64,000 nt of DNA from Gluconacetobacter johannae. GTDB lineage: Bacteria > Pseudomonadota > Alphaproteobacteria > Acetobacterales > Acetobacteraceae. The stretch covers positions 43,515 to 107,514 of the forward strand of contig NZ_BAQK01000025.1 in NCBI RefSeq assembly GCF_025994435.1, given 5' to 3'. How positions within the stretch are numbered: position 1 is the stretch's first letter; each line of letters opens with the position of its first letter. The notes under the pieces are model-generated. The model was given only the letters and a program-made list of their open reading frames with translations, searched no databases and had not been told where the DNA came from. This document shows, one piece after another, positions 15,933 through 24,467 of the stretch. Made by a program: the position numbers and the translations under genes.

Positions 15933-16760
15933 TCAGGGGGCGAAATCGACCACCACGGGCACGTGATCCGATGTGGTCGGCCAATCCCGTGTTTCTCGCA
16001 GGACCATCATGTCCTTGAGGGACGGCGTGAGGTCGGGCGTCACCCAGACATGGTCCAGCCGGCGCCCGCGCGTCCATCGGTCGGGATTGCTCTCGGTCCA
16101 GTTGCGATTGCGATAGGACCACCACGTATACAATTTCTCGTCCGCGGGCACGAAATGGCGCATGGCGTCGACGAAGCCACAGGCCTGCCAGGCCAGCAGG
16201 CGGGTCGTCTCCGCTGGGGTATGGCTGACGATTTTCAGCAGCTGCCTGTGGTTCCAGACATCCTGTTCCAGCGGGGCGATGTTCAGGTCGCCGACCAGGA
16301 TCGCGCGGCGATTGTCCCGGCCCGTGAACCAGGCATGGGCCTCATCGACGAACGCCAGCTTGTGCGCGAATTTCGGATTGGCCTCCGGGTCGGGGATGTC
16401 TCCGCCGGCGGGGACATAGAAATTGTGCAGTTCGATCGGCTGGCCGCCCATGTCGAACGACGCCGCGATGTGGCGGCAGTCGCTGCGGGTGCACCAGTCC
16501 GGCGTATCGTCCAGCGGGACCAGCCCGACCCGGGACAGGATCGCGACGCCATTGTAGGATTTCATTCCCCGGTGCTGGATGTGGGCGAAGCCCAGCTTGC
16601 GTACCGCATCGGCCGGAAACAGATCGTCGGGCACCTTGGTTTCCTGCAGGCAGACGATATCGGGCTGCAGTTCCGCGCACAGCCGCGCCAGAAGCGGCAA
16701 CCGCAGGCGGAGCGAATTGATATTCCATGTGACGATACGCATATCGGTGGCATTACCCAT
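15933..16760 (-). CDS. xthA: Exodeoxyribonuclease III (AP endonuclease)
   Basis: 275 residues from the ATG at 16760, chosen because AGGA lies eight bases upstream; the ATG at 16742 (MRIVTWNINS) is the alternative. This is the exonuclease III / endonuclease-exonuclease-phosphatase fold. Visible elements are the metal and catalytic motifs WNINSLR, LQETK (Glu), YNGVAIL, LVGDLNIAP (Asp/Asn), RLDHVWVT and the final TSDHVPVVVDF with the catalytic Asp-His. The enzyme cuts abasic sites in base-excision repair. It is divergent from uvrC, another repair gene. Confidence 0.95.
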   Translation of the reverse strand: MGNATDMRIVTWNINSLRLRLPLLARLCAELQPDIVCLQETKVPDDLFPADAVRKLGFAHIQHRGMKSYNGVAILSRVGLVPLDDTPDWCTRSDCRHIAASFDMGGQPIELHNFYVPAGGDIPDPEANPKFAHKLAFVDEAHAWFTGRDNRRAILVGDLNIAPLEQDVWNHRQLLKIVSHTPAETTRLLAWQACGFVDAMRHFVPADEKLYTWWSYRNRNWTESNPDRWTRGRRLDHVWVTPDLTPSLKDMMVLRETRDWPTTSDHVPVVVDFAP

Positions 16761-17089
16761 CGGGCGAATCCTGGCAAGGGGGATTCGGCGGCGCAGCGCC
16801 GGGATTGGAAACCAATCGGTATCGCAATGACGAACAAAACAGGATCGAGTCGCGGGGAAGGGAAAAGGCGATTCGGGCGAATTTTGTCCACCTTTGGGAT
16901 TGACTTCCTTATTTTCCAAAGGATTGCTCGAATTTCACATGTGACTCCCCGGACGTCTGCAATATAATTATTTAATATCAGTAGGTTATTTGTTGTGCTT
17001 CTTTTTTGGGCAATTCAAGCGGGGCGCAGGGAAACCGCCACCCGCACGATTCTGTCAGCGGCTGTTCCACAGACTTATCCACATGATCG
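16761..17089. other. AT-rich divergent region between xthA and uvrC
   Basis: About 330 bases without a gene. The stretch 16900-17020 is the most AT-rich part of the neighbourhood, including AATATAATTATTTAATATC around 16960-16980 and a run of six Ts near 17003. The DnaA-box-like sites at its uvrC end are listed separately. No ORF here looks real. Confidence 0.5.
17063..17083 (+). promoter_or_regulatory. DnaA box and a near-match upstream of uvrC
   Basis: A perfect 9-mer consensus DnaA box, TTATCCACA, lies at 17075-17083, six bases before the uvrC ATG. A weaker related 9-mer, TGTTCCACA, at 17063-17071 has the same orientation and is 12 bases upstream. The sequence match is certain; binding of DnaA and any role in uvrC expression or replication are inference. 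Confidence 0.45.
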
Positions 17090-18994
17090 GTGGATGAACG
17101 GACGGGGCCGCTGATGGACGGCGACATGCCGGTCGTGGCGATGGTCAAGGGGGTCGCGGCCATCCACCAGGCCTTGCAGACGATGCCGCTTTCCCCCGGC
17201 GTCTACCGGATGCTCGGCGAGAAGGGAGAGGTCCTGTACGTCGGCAAGGCCCGCATCCTGAAGCGGCGCGTGACATCGTACACCCAGCTTGGAAAATTGC
17301 CGGAACGGCTGCGGCGCATGGTGTCGGAAACGGTCACGATGGAAATCGTGACGACCCACACCGAGGCCGAGGCCCTGCTGCTGGAGGCCAACTATATCAA
17401 GCGGATGAAGCCCCGCTTCAACATCCTGCTGCGGGACGACAAAAGCTATCCGTGGATCATGATGACGGATGCCGACCTGTTTCCCCAGGTCACGAAACAT
17501 CGTGGCCGGCCGGCGAAGGGGGCGTCCTACTGGGGGCCGTTCGCCTCGGCGTGGGCGGTGAACCAGACCCTGAACCTGATCCAGAGGGTGTTCCTGCTGC
17601 GATCGTGCTCCGATTCCGTCTTTGCCTCGCGCACGCGTCCCTGCCTGCTGTTCCAGATCAAGCGGTGCTCGGCCCCCTGCGTCGAGCGTATCGGCCGGGA
17701 GGATTACGCGCATCTGGTCGAACAGGCGCGCGCCTTCCTGTCGGGCCAGCGCACCGGCATTCGCGACGAACTGGTGCGGGAAATGGAAGCGGCGGCCCAG
17801 TCCCTGGAATTCGAACGCGCGGCGACCATCCGCGATCGCATCCGTGGCTTTGCGGCCATGCAGGATTCGTCGGTCATCAATCCGGCCTCGCTCGACGACG
17901 CGGATGTGGTCGCGATCCGGCAGGCCGCCGGCCATTGCTGCATCCAGGTCTTCTTCATCCGCGGGGGCGGGAACAACGGCAACCGCGCCTTTTTCCCGGC
18001 CCACGCCAAGGATGAGGACGCCGCCGACATCCTGACGGCCTTCCTGGCGCAGTTCTACGACGACAAGCCACCGCCGCCGCAGATCCTGCTGAACCACGAG
18101 ATCGCCGAGAGCGACCTGGTGGCCGACGCGCTGAGCATCCGCCGGGGCCGGAAAGTCGAGATCCTGGTCCCCCGCCGCGGCGAGAAGAAGGCGGTCGTCG
18201 ACCACGCCGAAACCAACGCGCGCGAGGCATTGGAACGCAAGCTGGCCGAAAGCACGGCGCAGGCGCGCCTTCTGGACGGCATGGCCGAGCTGTTCGGCCT
18301 CGATGCCCCGCCGAAGCGGATCGAAATCTACGACAACAGCCATATCATGGGCAGCAATGCCTATGGCGTCATGGTCGTGGCCGGCCCGGATGGGTTCGAG
18401 AAGCGCGCCTATCGCAAATTCTCGATCCGGGGCCCTGTTACGCCGGGCGACGATTTCGCGATGATGCGCGAAGTCCTGGAGCGGCGATTCAGCCGTGGCC
18501 TGCGCGATCGCCAGGAACAGGCGACCCCCGGGGACTGGCCGGATGTCGTCCTGATCGACGGTGGCGCGGGCCAGTATTCGGCGGTCCGCGCGGTGCTGGA
18601 CGACCTGGGCGTGACGGACGTGACGCTGGTGGCCATCGCCAAGGGGCCGGACCGCGATGCCGGGCGGGAATGGTTTCATGTCGCGGACCGGCCGCCGTTC
18701 CAGCTGCCGCCGCGCGATCCGGTGCTGTACTATCTGCAGCGGTTGCGCGACGAGGCCCACCGCTTCGCCATCACCACCCATCGCGCCGGCCGGTCGAAGG
18801 CGCTGGTCAAGTCGGAACTGGACGAGATCCCCGGTGTGGGCGCCGCGCGGAAGCGCGCGCTGCTGAACCAGTTCGGCTCGGCGCGCGGCGTGAAGCAGGC
18901 GGGGCTGGCCGAACTGGAGGCCACGTCGGGGATCAACCGGGAAACGGCGCGGATCGTCTATGGTCATTTCCATCCCGGCTGGTCCGGGGAGTGA
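17090..18994 (+). CDS. uvrC: Excinuclease ABC subunit C
   Basis: 634 residues, typical length. UvrC makes the two incisions in nucleotide-excision repair with UvrA and UvrB. The GIY-YIG nuclease is at the N terminus (SPGVYRMLGEKGEVLYVGKA, about residues 35-54). A UvrBC-interacting UVR motif lies around residues 225-250, and the RNase H-like second nuclease begins near RIEIYDNSHIMG. A C-terminal helix-hairpin-helix (IPGVGAARKRALLNQFGS) binds DNA. The ATG at 17090 is used; an ATG at 17114 is possible. A DnaA box abuts the start. pgsA follows, as in many alphaproteobacteria. Confidence 0.97.
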   Translation: MDERTGPLMDGDMPVVAMVKGVAAIHQALQTMPLSPGVYRMLGEKGEVLYVGKARILKRRVTSYTQLGKLPERLRRMVSETVTMEIVTTHTEAEALLLEANYIKRMKPRFNILLRDDKSYPWIMMTDADLFPQVTKHRGRPAKGASYWGPFASAWAVNQTLNLIQRVFLLRSCSDSVFASRTRPCLLFQIKRCSAPCVERIGREDYAHLVEQARAFLSGQRTGIRDELVREMEAAAQSLEFERAATIRDRIRGFAAMQDSSVINPASLDDADVVAIRQAAGHCCIQVFFIRGGGNNGNRAFFPAHAKDEDAADILTAFLAQFYDDKPPPPQILLNHEIAESDLVADALSIRRGRKVEILVPRRGEKKAVVDHAETNAREALERKLAESTAQARLLDGMAELFGLDAPPKRIEIYDNSHIMGSNAYGVMVVAGPDGFEKRAYRKFSIRGPVTPGDDFAMMREVLERRFSRGLRDRQEQATPGDWPDVVLIDGGAGQYSAVRAVLDDLGVTDVTLVAIAKGPDRDAGREWFHVADRPPFQLPPRDPVLYYLQRLRDEAHRFAITTHRAGRSKALVKSELDEIPGVGAARKRALLNQFGSARGVKQAGLAELEATSGINRETARIVYGHFHPGWSGE

Positions 18995-19070
18995 GCCCTG
19001 AGCAATTTCGTCATCAGACCGTCGTGATGAGGCGTTCCTGTTCCTTCTATCTTGTTGTATTCTGTGTGCG

Positions 19071-19670
19071 ATGCTGACCGACCTGCCCAATATCCTGACC
19101 TTGTCGCGGATTGTGGCGATTCCCGTTCTGGTGGCGCTCGTGGCGATAGGGGCGCCGGTGACGGATTGCGCGGCCTGTCTGCTGTTCATCGCCGCGGCCA
19201 TCACCGATTATCTGGACGGCAAGCTGGCCCGCGCATGGCATCAATATTCCGACCTGGGGCGGATGCTGGATCCGATTGCCGACAAGCTGCTGGTCGGCGC
19301 ATCGCTGATGGTCCTGGCGGGGTCGGCTCGCCTGCCGTTCGGGGCGCTGTATCCGGCCATCATCATCCTTGCCCGGGAAATCCTGGTCAGCGGCCTGCGC
19401 GAATTCCTGGCCTCCACCCGGATCAGCCTTCCGGTGACGCGCCTGGCGAAATGGAAGACCGGGTTCCAGATGACGGCCATCGGCTTCCTGCTGGCCGGCG
19501 ACAGTACGGGAAAGCTGCTGCATCTCGACGGACTGCCGGTCAGCATGCTGGGGGCGATCATGCTCTGGGTTGCCGCCCTGCTGACGATCGTCACGGGGTG
19601 GGACTATCTTGCGACAGGCCTGCGTCATGTCGGTCGCAACGGCGGGACGGCATCAAAAATCGCGTCCTGA
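19071..19670 (+). CDS. pgsA: CDP-diacylglycerol-glycerol-3-phosphate 3-phosphatidyltransferase
   Basis: 199 residues with four to six membrane helices. The CDP-alcohol phosphotransferase signature is complete: DYLDGKLAR, then GRMLDPIADK, giving the DG..AR.....G...D...D pattern. The enzyme makes phosphatidylglycerophosphate, the precursor of phosphatidylglycerol and cardiolipin, in the inner membrane. The position directly after uvrC and upstream of moaD/moaE is the standard alphaproteobacterial arrangement. There is no strong ribosome site at the ATG. Confidence 0.95.
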   Translation: MLTDLPNILTLSRIVAIPVLVALVAIGAPVTDCAACLLFIAAAITDYLDGKLARAWHQYSDLGRMLDPIADKLLVGASLMVLAGSARLPFGALYPAIIILAREILVSGLREFLASTRISLPVTRLAKWKTGFQMTAIGFLLAGDSTGKLLHLDGLPVSMLGAIMLWVAALLTIVTGWDYLATGLRHVGRNGGTASKIAS

Positions 19671-19762
19671 TTGTGTCAGAACGTTTCGCGCTACTTGAGA
19701 TTGCGCTTTCGGGCAGGCACACTCCGTTTCGGTGGCGAACGGGGTGGCTGGCCAGGAGAGGC

Positions 19763-20287
19763 ATGATGCGAAACGCGGCGCTGTTGTCGTCACTGGTCCT
19801 GCTCGGCGGGTGCGCGGGGTTCGGCAAGCTGGCGGGCGACGGCATGAGTTTTCCGGGGAGCAATCCCAACGCGCCGGGCGGCGAGGCTGAAAACCTGCGC
19901 CGCGCGCGGGGGGAGGCGGCGGTGGAGCTGCCGATTCTTCCAGCAGCTGGAAATCTATGGCCCGGCCCCCCCGCGCCATTGCCGACCCTGGGTGATGTAT
20001 CGAAGGACCGCGGCCGGTTGGGCGACGGGCTGCCTGCCGATGCGGGCGGGGCGGAGTTGCCCGAGGGCGGCAGCATGAGTGCCGGCGAGCAGGCCGAGAT
20101 CCGCGGCGGGGTCCAGGATTTTTCCAGTGGCGGGCTGCCGTCCGCGGTACGGGATGATGCCGCGCATTATGGTGCGGGCCAGCGGGCCGCGACCATCGTC
20201 ATTCCCAACGGGGATGGCACCAGCACCATCATCGCACCTGATGGGACGGTCAGGACGGTTAAAGATTCGCCGACCACCCCCAGATAG
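19763..20287 (+). CDS. Small predicted lipoprotein of unknown function
   Basis: 174 residues. The start ATG at 19763 (or 19766) follows AGGAGAGG. A short signal peptide ends in the lipobox LLGGC with Cys at residue 17, so the protein should be lipid-anchored. The rest is low in hydrophobic residues and rich in Gly, Pro, Ala and Asp, looking largely disordered. A short hydrophobic segment near the C terminus reads TIVIPNGDGTSTIIAPDGTV, resembling the end of other small alphaproteobacterial lipoproteins. I do not recognise a domain. It is inserted between pgsA and moaD and appears co-oriented with both. The gene is real by ribosome site and lipobox; its function is unknown. Confidence 0.7.
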   Translation: MMRNAALLSSLVLLGGCAGFGKLAGDGMSFPGSNPNAPGGEAENLRRARGEAAVELPILPAAGNLWPGPPAPLPTLGDVSKDRGRLGDGLPADAGGAELPEGGSMSAGEQAEIRGGVQDFSSGGLPSAVRDDAAHYGAGQRAATIVIPNGDGTSTIIAPDGTVRTVKDSPTTPR

Positions 20288-20380
20288 GGGTAAGAGCAAT
20301 CCGCGTTATGACTGACTCGTCGGCGGCGTGCCTCAGGGCAGGGCCCGACCTGGCCTGCCGTGTGGATGGAAGGCGTGCCT

Positions 20381-20638
20381 GTGATTACGATCCTGTATTT
20401 TGCCTGGCTGCGCGACCGGCTGGGGCGGTCGAGCGAATCGATGCCGTTGCCCGAGGGTGTGCGGTTCGTTGGCGACGTGATCCGCAGCTTGGCGGAACGG
20501 GACGGCGAGTACCGGGCGGTCTTCGGGCTGCAGGGGGGCGCCATCCGTTGCGCGGTCAACCAGGAATTCGCGGGCCCGGATGACGGGGTGCGGGACGGGG
20601 ACGAGGTCGCGTTCTTTCCCCCCGTCACCGGGGGATAG
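20381..20638 (+). CDS. moaD: Molybdopterin synthase small subunit MoaD
   Basis: About 85 residues from the GTG at 20381, chosen because GGAAGG lies seven bases upstream and the product then begins MITILYFAWLRDRLG, the usual MoaD start. An ATG at 20366 would add five residues. Ubiquitin-like fold ending in the obligatory Gly-Gly (FFPPVTGG), which carries the thiocarboxylate sulfur for molybdopterin synthesis. It works with MoaE, encoded six bases downstream. Confidence 0.9.
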   Translation: MITILYFAWLRDRLGRSSESMPLPEGVRFVGDVIRSLAERDGEYRAVFGLQGGAIRCAVNQEFAGPDDGVRDGDEVAFFPPVTGG

Positions 20639-20644
20639 GCCGTC

Positions 20645-21112
20645 ATGGCGATTCGCGTCAGCGTACAGACCGCCGCGTTTTCGATGGACGCGGAACACGC
20701 CCGCCTGATGCAGGGCGGGCACGCGGCCGGCGGTGTCGGCGCCTTCCTGGGTGTCGTACGGGGCGGGGCGGGGCTGCGTGCCCTGACGCTGGAGCATTAT
20801 CCCGGCATGACCGAATCCATGATCGGTCGAATCGCCGCCGATGCCCAGGCGCGATTCGGCCTGTTGGGCTGCACAGTCATCCATCGCGTCGGACGCCTTG
20901 TGGTTGGCGAACCGATCGTGCTGGTCCTGTGCCTGGCCGCGCATCGCGCGGCGGCGCTGGACGCCACCGCGTTCGTCATGGACTGGCTCAAGACCCGGGC
21001 GCCGTTCTGGAAGCGCGAGGAATTCGAGGACGGGCGGACCGCCTGGGTCGACGCGCGCGAGGCGGACGATGTCGCCGCGGCCCGCTGGGCACGGGACGGC
21101 CGACCCGGCTGA
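20645..21112 (+). CDS. moaE: Molybdopterin synthase large subunit MoaE
   Basis: 155 residues, normal size. MoaE uses the MoaD thiocarboxylate to insert the dithiolene sulfurs into precursor Z. Family motifs are present: AFLGVVR, LEHYPGMTE, IHRVGRL and the active-site segment LKTRAPFWKRE with its lysines. It is co-transcribed with moaD (six-base gap). The molybdenum cofactor feeds molybdo-enzymes such as aldehyde oxidases common in acetic acid bacteria. That link is general knowledge and not shown here. Confidence 0.95.
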   Translation: MAIRVSVQTAAFSMDAEHARLMQGGHAAGGVGAFLGVVRGGAGLRALTLEHYPGMTESMIGRIAADAQARFGLLGCTVIHRVGRLVVGEPIVLVLCLAAHRAAALDATAFVMDWLKTRAPFWKREEFEDGRTAWVDAREADDVAAARWARDGRPG

Positions 21113-21245
21113 TCGGTGCGAGTCGGGCGAGGGGGGATTCGGCGGCCGGGTCCCCTCGGGTGAGAAAAAAGATTTTCCTTGATTTCCGAAAGCCGTGGAA
21201 ACTCCTTCCCCGTCAACGGGATCGCGCTCTTGCCGTCTGCGGTGG

Positions 21246-21292
21246 TTCATATATCTAGTGCGTCTTCGATTGCCCGGGCGCGATATGTAGGG
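21246..21292 (+). promoter_or_regulatory. Possible paired NrdR boxes upstream of nrdA
   Basis: ATATCTAGTG at 21251-21260 and ATATGTAGGG at 21283-21292 resemble the right half of the NrdR box (AtATaTwGtg) and lie 32 bases apart, close to the three-helical-turn spacing of NrdR box pairs. The left halves of both boxes are poor, so this is tentative. They are 65-110 bases before the nrdA start. Confidence 0.25.
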
Positions 21293-21356
21293 GCATAATC
21301 AGAACGTCGGGACAGCGAGCGCAGCCCTGTCCCAGCGATTTTCACGGAGATGATGG

Positions 21357-23300
21357 ATGAGCCTGGACGACGTATCCGGAACTGTGTCTGATCGTCCGGC
21401 CGACGACCGGGGTCCTGTCCAGGATCGCGGCGTTGACCAGACCCCCGACATGTTCGACGACGTCGTTCAGCTTCCTGGCCATCATCCGGTCCGGGTGAAC
21501 CGGTCGCGCGACGCGCTGCTGACGCCGTTCGGCAAGGCGACGCTGGATAACCGCTATCTGCTGGACGGCGAGAGCTACCAGGACCTGTTCGGCCGGGTGG
21601 CGTCCTATTACGGCGCCGATGCCGGGCATGCCCAGCGCCTGTATGACTATATTTCCCGCCACTGGTTCATGCCGGCGACGCCGGTCCTGTCGAATGGCGG
21701 AACGACGCGCGGCCTGCCGATCTCGTGCTTCCTGAACGAAGCGAACGACAGCCTGCGCGGCATCGTCGATCTCTGGAACGAGAATGTCTGGCTGGCGTCC
21801 AAGGGGGGCGGCATCGGCTCGTACTGGGGCAATCTGCGCTCGATCGGCGAGGATGTGGGGCGCAACGGCAAGACGTCGGGCGTCATCCCCTTCATCCGCG
21901 TCATGGACAGCCTGACCCTGGCCATCAGCCAGGGCTCGCTGCGTCGCGGGTCCGCCGCCGTCTACCTGCCGGTCTGGCATCCGGAAATCGAGGAATTCAT
22001 CGAGATCCGACGCCCCACGGGCGGCGATCCGAACCGCAAGGCGCTGAACCTGCATCATGGCGTGCTGGTGTCCGACGCCTTCATGCGCGCGGTCGCCGCC
22101 GACGCCGAATGGGCGCTGCTGTCGCCCAAGGACGGCGCGCATATCCGCAAGATTTCGGCCCGGTCGCTGTGGATCCGCATCCTGACGGCCCGGATGGAGC
22201 AGGGCGAGCCCTACATCATCTATTCGGACCATGTGAACAACGCGCGGCCCGAGCATCACAAGATGGCGGGGCTGGAGGTCAAGACCTCGAACCTGTGCGC
22301 CGAGATCACCCTGCCGACCGGCATGGATCATCATGGCAAGGAGCGTACGGCGGTCTGCTGCCTGTCGTCCCTGAATCTCGAGACCTGGGACGAGTGGAAG
22401 GACGATCCGCTTTTCATCGAGGACGTGATGCTGTTCCTCGACAACGTGCTGCAGGACTTCATCGACCGCGCCCCCGACGACATGGAGCGGGCGAAATACG
22501 CCGCCGCTCGCGAACGGTCGGTGGGACTGGGGGTCATGGGCTTCCATTCCTTCCTGCAGGCGAAGGAGATTCCCTTCGAAAGCGTGATCGCGAAGGTCTG
22601 GAACAAGCGGATTTTCAAGCATATTCGCGAACAGGCCGATGCGGCGTCGCGTAAGCTGGCGGAACTGCGCGGAGCCTGCCCGGATGCCGCGGAATACGGC
22701 ATCATGGAACGCTTTTCCAACAAGCTGGCCATCGCGCCCACGGCGTCGATCTCGATCATCGCGGGCAATGCCAGCCCGGGGATCGAGCCGATCGCGGCCA
22801 ATGTCTTCCTGCAGAAGACCCTGTCCGGGTCCTTTACCGTCCGCAACCGGCATCTACTGAAGCTGCTGATCGACAAGGGACAGAACACGGACGAGGTCTG
22901 GTCGTCGATCACCCTGACCAAGGGCAGCGTCCAGCATCTCGACTTCCTGACGCAGCAGGAAAAGGACGTGTTCAAGACCGCCTTCGAACTGGATCAGCGC
23001 TGGGTGGTCGAACATGCGGCCGATCGCGCCCCGTTCATCTGCCAGGCCCAGTCGATCAACCTGTTCCTGCCGGCGGACGTGCATAAGCGCGACCTGCACC
23101 AGATCCATTACCTGGCGTGGAAGCGGGGGGTGAAATCCCTGTATTATTGCCGCTCGCTCTCGATCCAGCGGGCGGACACGGTCAGCAATATCCTGGGCAA
23201 GAGCGACGTCATGGAACAGGAAGGTACGCCCGCCGCGCCGGCCGGCGTACCGGCGACGTCGTCCTCGACCGATTACGACGAATGCCTGGCCTGCCAGTAA
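21357..23300 (+). CDS. nrdA: Ribonucleoside-diphosphate reductase, class Ia alpha subunit
   Basis: 647 residues. It reduces ribonucleotides to deoxyribonucleotides with the radical delivered by NrdB. Active-site elements are visible: the first redox Cys in LPISCFLNE, the NLCAEI segment (Asn, thiyl Cys and Glu), the radical-path tyrosines in SLYYCRS, and the C-terminal shuttle pair C643/C646 (DECLACQ). The N-terminal 50 residues are acidic and not an ATP-cone, so the dATP overall-activity switch seems absent. GGAG at 21346-21349 sits seven bases before the ATG at 21357. nrdB follows after 114 bases. Confidence 0.96.
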   Translation: MSLDDVSGTVSDRPADDRGPVQDRGVDQTPDMFDDVVQLPGHHPVRVNRSRDALLTPFGKATLDNRYLLDGESYQDLFGRVASYYGADAGHAQRLYDYISRHWFMPATPVLSNGGTTRGLPISCFLNEANDSLRGIVDLWNENVWLASKGGGIGSYWGNLRSIGEDVGRNGKTSGVIPFIRVMDSLTLAISQGSLRRGSAAVYLPVWHPEIEEFIEIRRPTGGDPNRKALNLHHGVLVSDAFMRAVAADAEWALLSPKDGAHIRKISARSLWIRILTARMEQGEPYIIYSDHVNNARPEHHKMAGLEVKTSNLCAEITLPTGMDHHGKERTAVCCLSSLNLETWDEWKDDPLFIEDVMLFLDNVLQDFIDRAPDDMERAKYAAARERSVGLGVMGFHSFLQAKEIPFESVIAKVWNKRIFKHIREQADAASRKLAELRGACPDAAEYGIMERFSNKLAIAPTASISIIAGNASPGIEPIAANVFLQKTLSGSFTVRNRHLLKLLIDKGQNTDEVWSSITLTKGSVQHLDFLTQQEKDVFKTAFELDQRWVVEHAADRAPFICQAQSINLFLPADVHKRDLHQIHYLAWKRGVKSLYYCRSLSIQRADTVSNILGKSDVMEQEGTPAAPAGVPATSSSTDYDECLACQ

Positions 23301-23414
23301 CGGCCCCCAGTAAAAGCACATGAGGTCCGGCGCCGTTCCGTCCTGAACGGAGATGCGTCCGGACCAGGCCCATCCGGCCCGCATCGGCGCCTTCCGCCTC
23401 CCGGAGAATACGAC

Positions 23415-24434
23415 ATGAGCGATACGTCACAGCAGCCCCAATCCGGGGCCGAACCGCATTTCGACCTGCTGACCGCCAATCCGGTCTACAAGCCGTTCCG
23501 CTATCCGTGGGCCTATGATGCGTGGCTGACCCAGCAGCGTGTTCACTGGCTGCCCGAGGAAGTGCCCCTGGCCGACGACGTGAAGGACTGGCACCGCACG
23601 CTGACCGAAAGCGAGCGCCACCTGGTCACGCAGATCTTTCGCTTCTTCACGCAGTCCGACGTGGAAGTGAACAATTGTTACATGAAGCACTACAGCCGGA
23701 TCTTCAAACCGACCGAAGTGCTGATGATGCTGTCGGCCTTCTCGAACATCGAGACGATTCATATCGCCGCCTACAGTCATCTGCTCGATACCATCGGCAT
23801 GCCCGAGAGCGAATATTCGGCTTTCCTTAAATATAAGGAAATGAAGGATAAATATGACTATATGCAGAGCTTCTCGGTCGACAGCAAATATGAGATCGCC
23901 CGGACCCTGGCGGCGTTCGGCGCCTTTACCGAAGGGCTGCAGCTGTTTGCATCCTTCGCGATCCTGCTGAACTTCCCGCGTTTCAACAAGCTGAAGGGCA
24001 TGGGGCAGATCGTCTCGTGGTCGGTGCGGGACGAGACCCTGCATTGCCTGTCGATGGCGCGCCTGTTCCGCGTGTTCATCCAGGAGAACCCGGAGATCTG
24101 GACCGAGGCCCTGCAGGAGGACATCCGCCAGATCTGCCGCGACATCCTCGAACACGAGGACGCCTTCATCGATCTGGCGTTCGAGATGGGGCCTGTCGAG
24201 GGGCTGGATGCGGCCACGGTCAAGACCTACATCCGCTTCGTCGCCGACCGGCGTCTGAATCAGTTGGGGCTGGACGCACTGTATAATGTGCCCAGCAATC
24301 CGCTGCCGTGGCTGGACGACATGCTCAACGCCGTCGAGCACACCAATTTCTTCGAAAACCGCTCGACCGAATACAGCCGGGCGTCCACGTCCGGTTCGTG
24401 GGAAGAAGCGTTCGAGGAAAGCGTTTTCCAGTAA
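23415..24434 (+). CDS. nrdB: Ribonucleoside-diphosphate reductase, class Ia beta subunit
   Basis: 339 residues of the ferritin-like R2 fold. It houses the diiron site and tyrosyl radical. The key triad is in NIETIHIAAYSH: metal ligands E113 and H116 and the radical Tyr at Y120 with the E..H...Y spacing of E. coli R2. Further ligands lie in SDVEVNN (early helix) and VRDETLHC (Glu/His pair late in the fold). The acidic C terminus EEAFEESVFQ is the tail that docks on NrdA. GGAG precedes the ATG. There is no N-terminal ATP-cone here either. Confidence 0.96.
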   Translation: MSDTSQQPQSGAEPHFDLLTANPVYKPFRYPWAYDAWLTQQRVHWLPEEVPLADDVKDWHRTLTESERHLVTQIFRFFTQSDVEVNNCYMKHYSRIFKPTEVLMMLSAFSNIETIHIAAYSHLLDTIGMPESEYSAFLKYKEMKDKYDYMQSFSVDSKYEIARTLAAFGAFTEGLQLFASFAILLNFPRFNKLKGMGQIVSWSVRDETLHCLSMARLFRVFIQENPEIWTEALQEDIRQICRDILEHEDAFIDLAFEMGPVEGLDAATVKTYIRFVADRRLNQLGLDALYNVPSNPLPWLDDMLNAVEHTNFFENRSTEYSRASTSGSWEEAFEESVFQ

Positions 24435-24467
24435 GCGCCCGTCCGGCAAGGGAGGGCGGGGCGCCCT

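Noticed and set aside
16880..17083. Replication origin
   Set aside because: One perfect DnaA box plus a weak one and AT-rich DNA are not enough. The typical alphaproteobacterial origin neighbours (hemE, parA/parB, gidA, dnaA) are absent. Kept only as a regulatory-site candidate.
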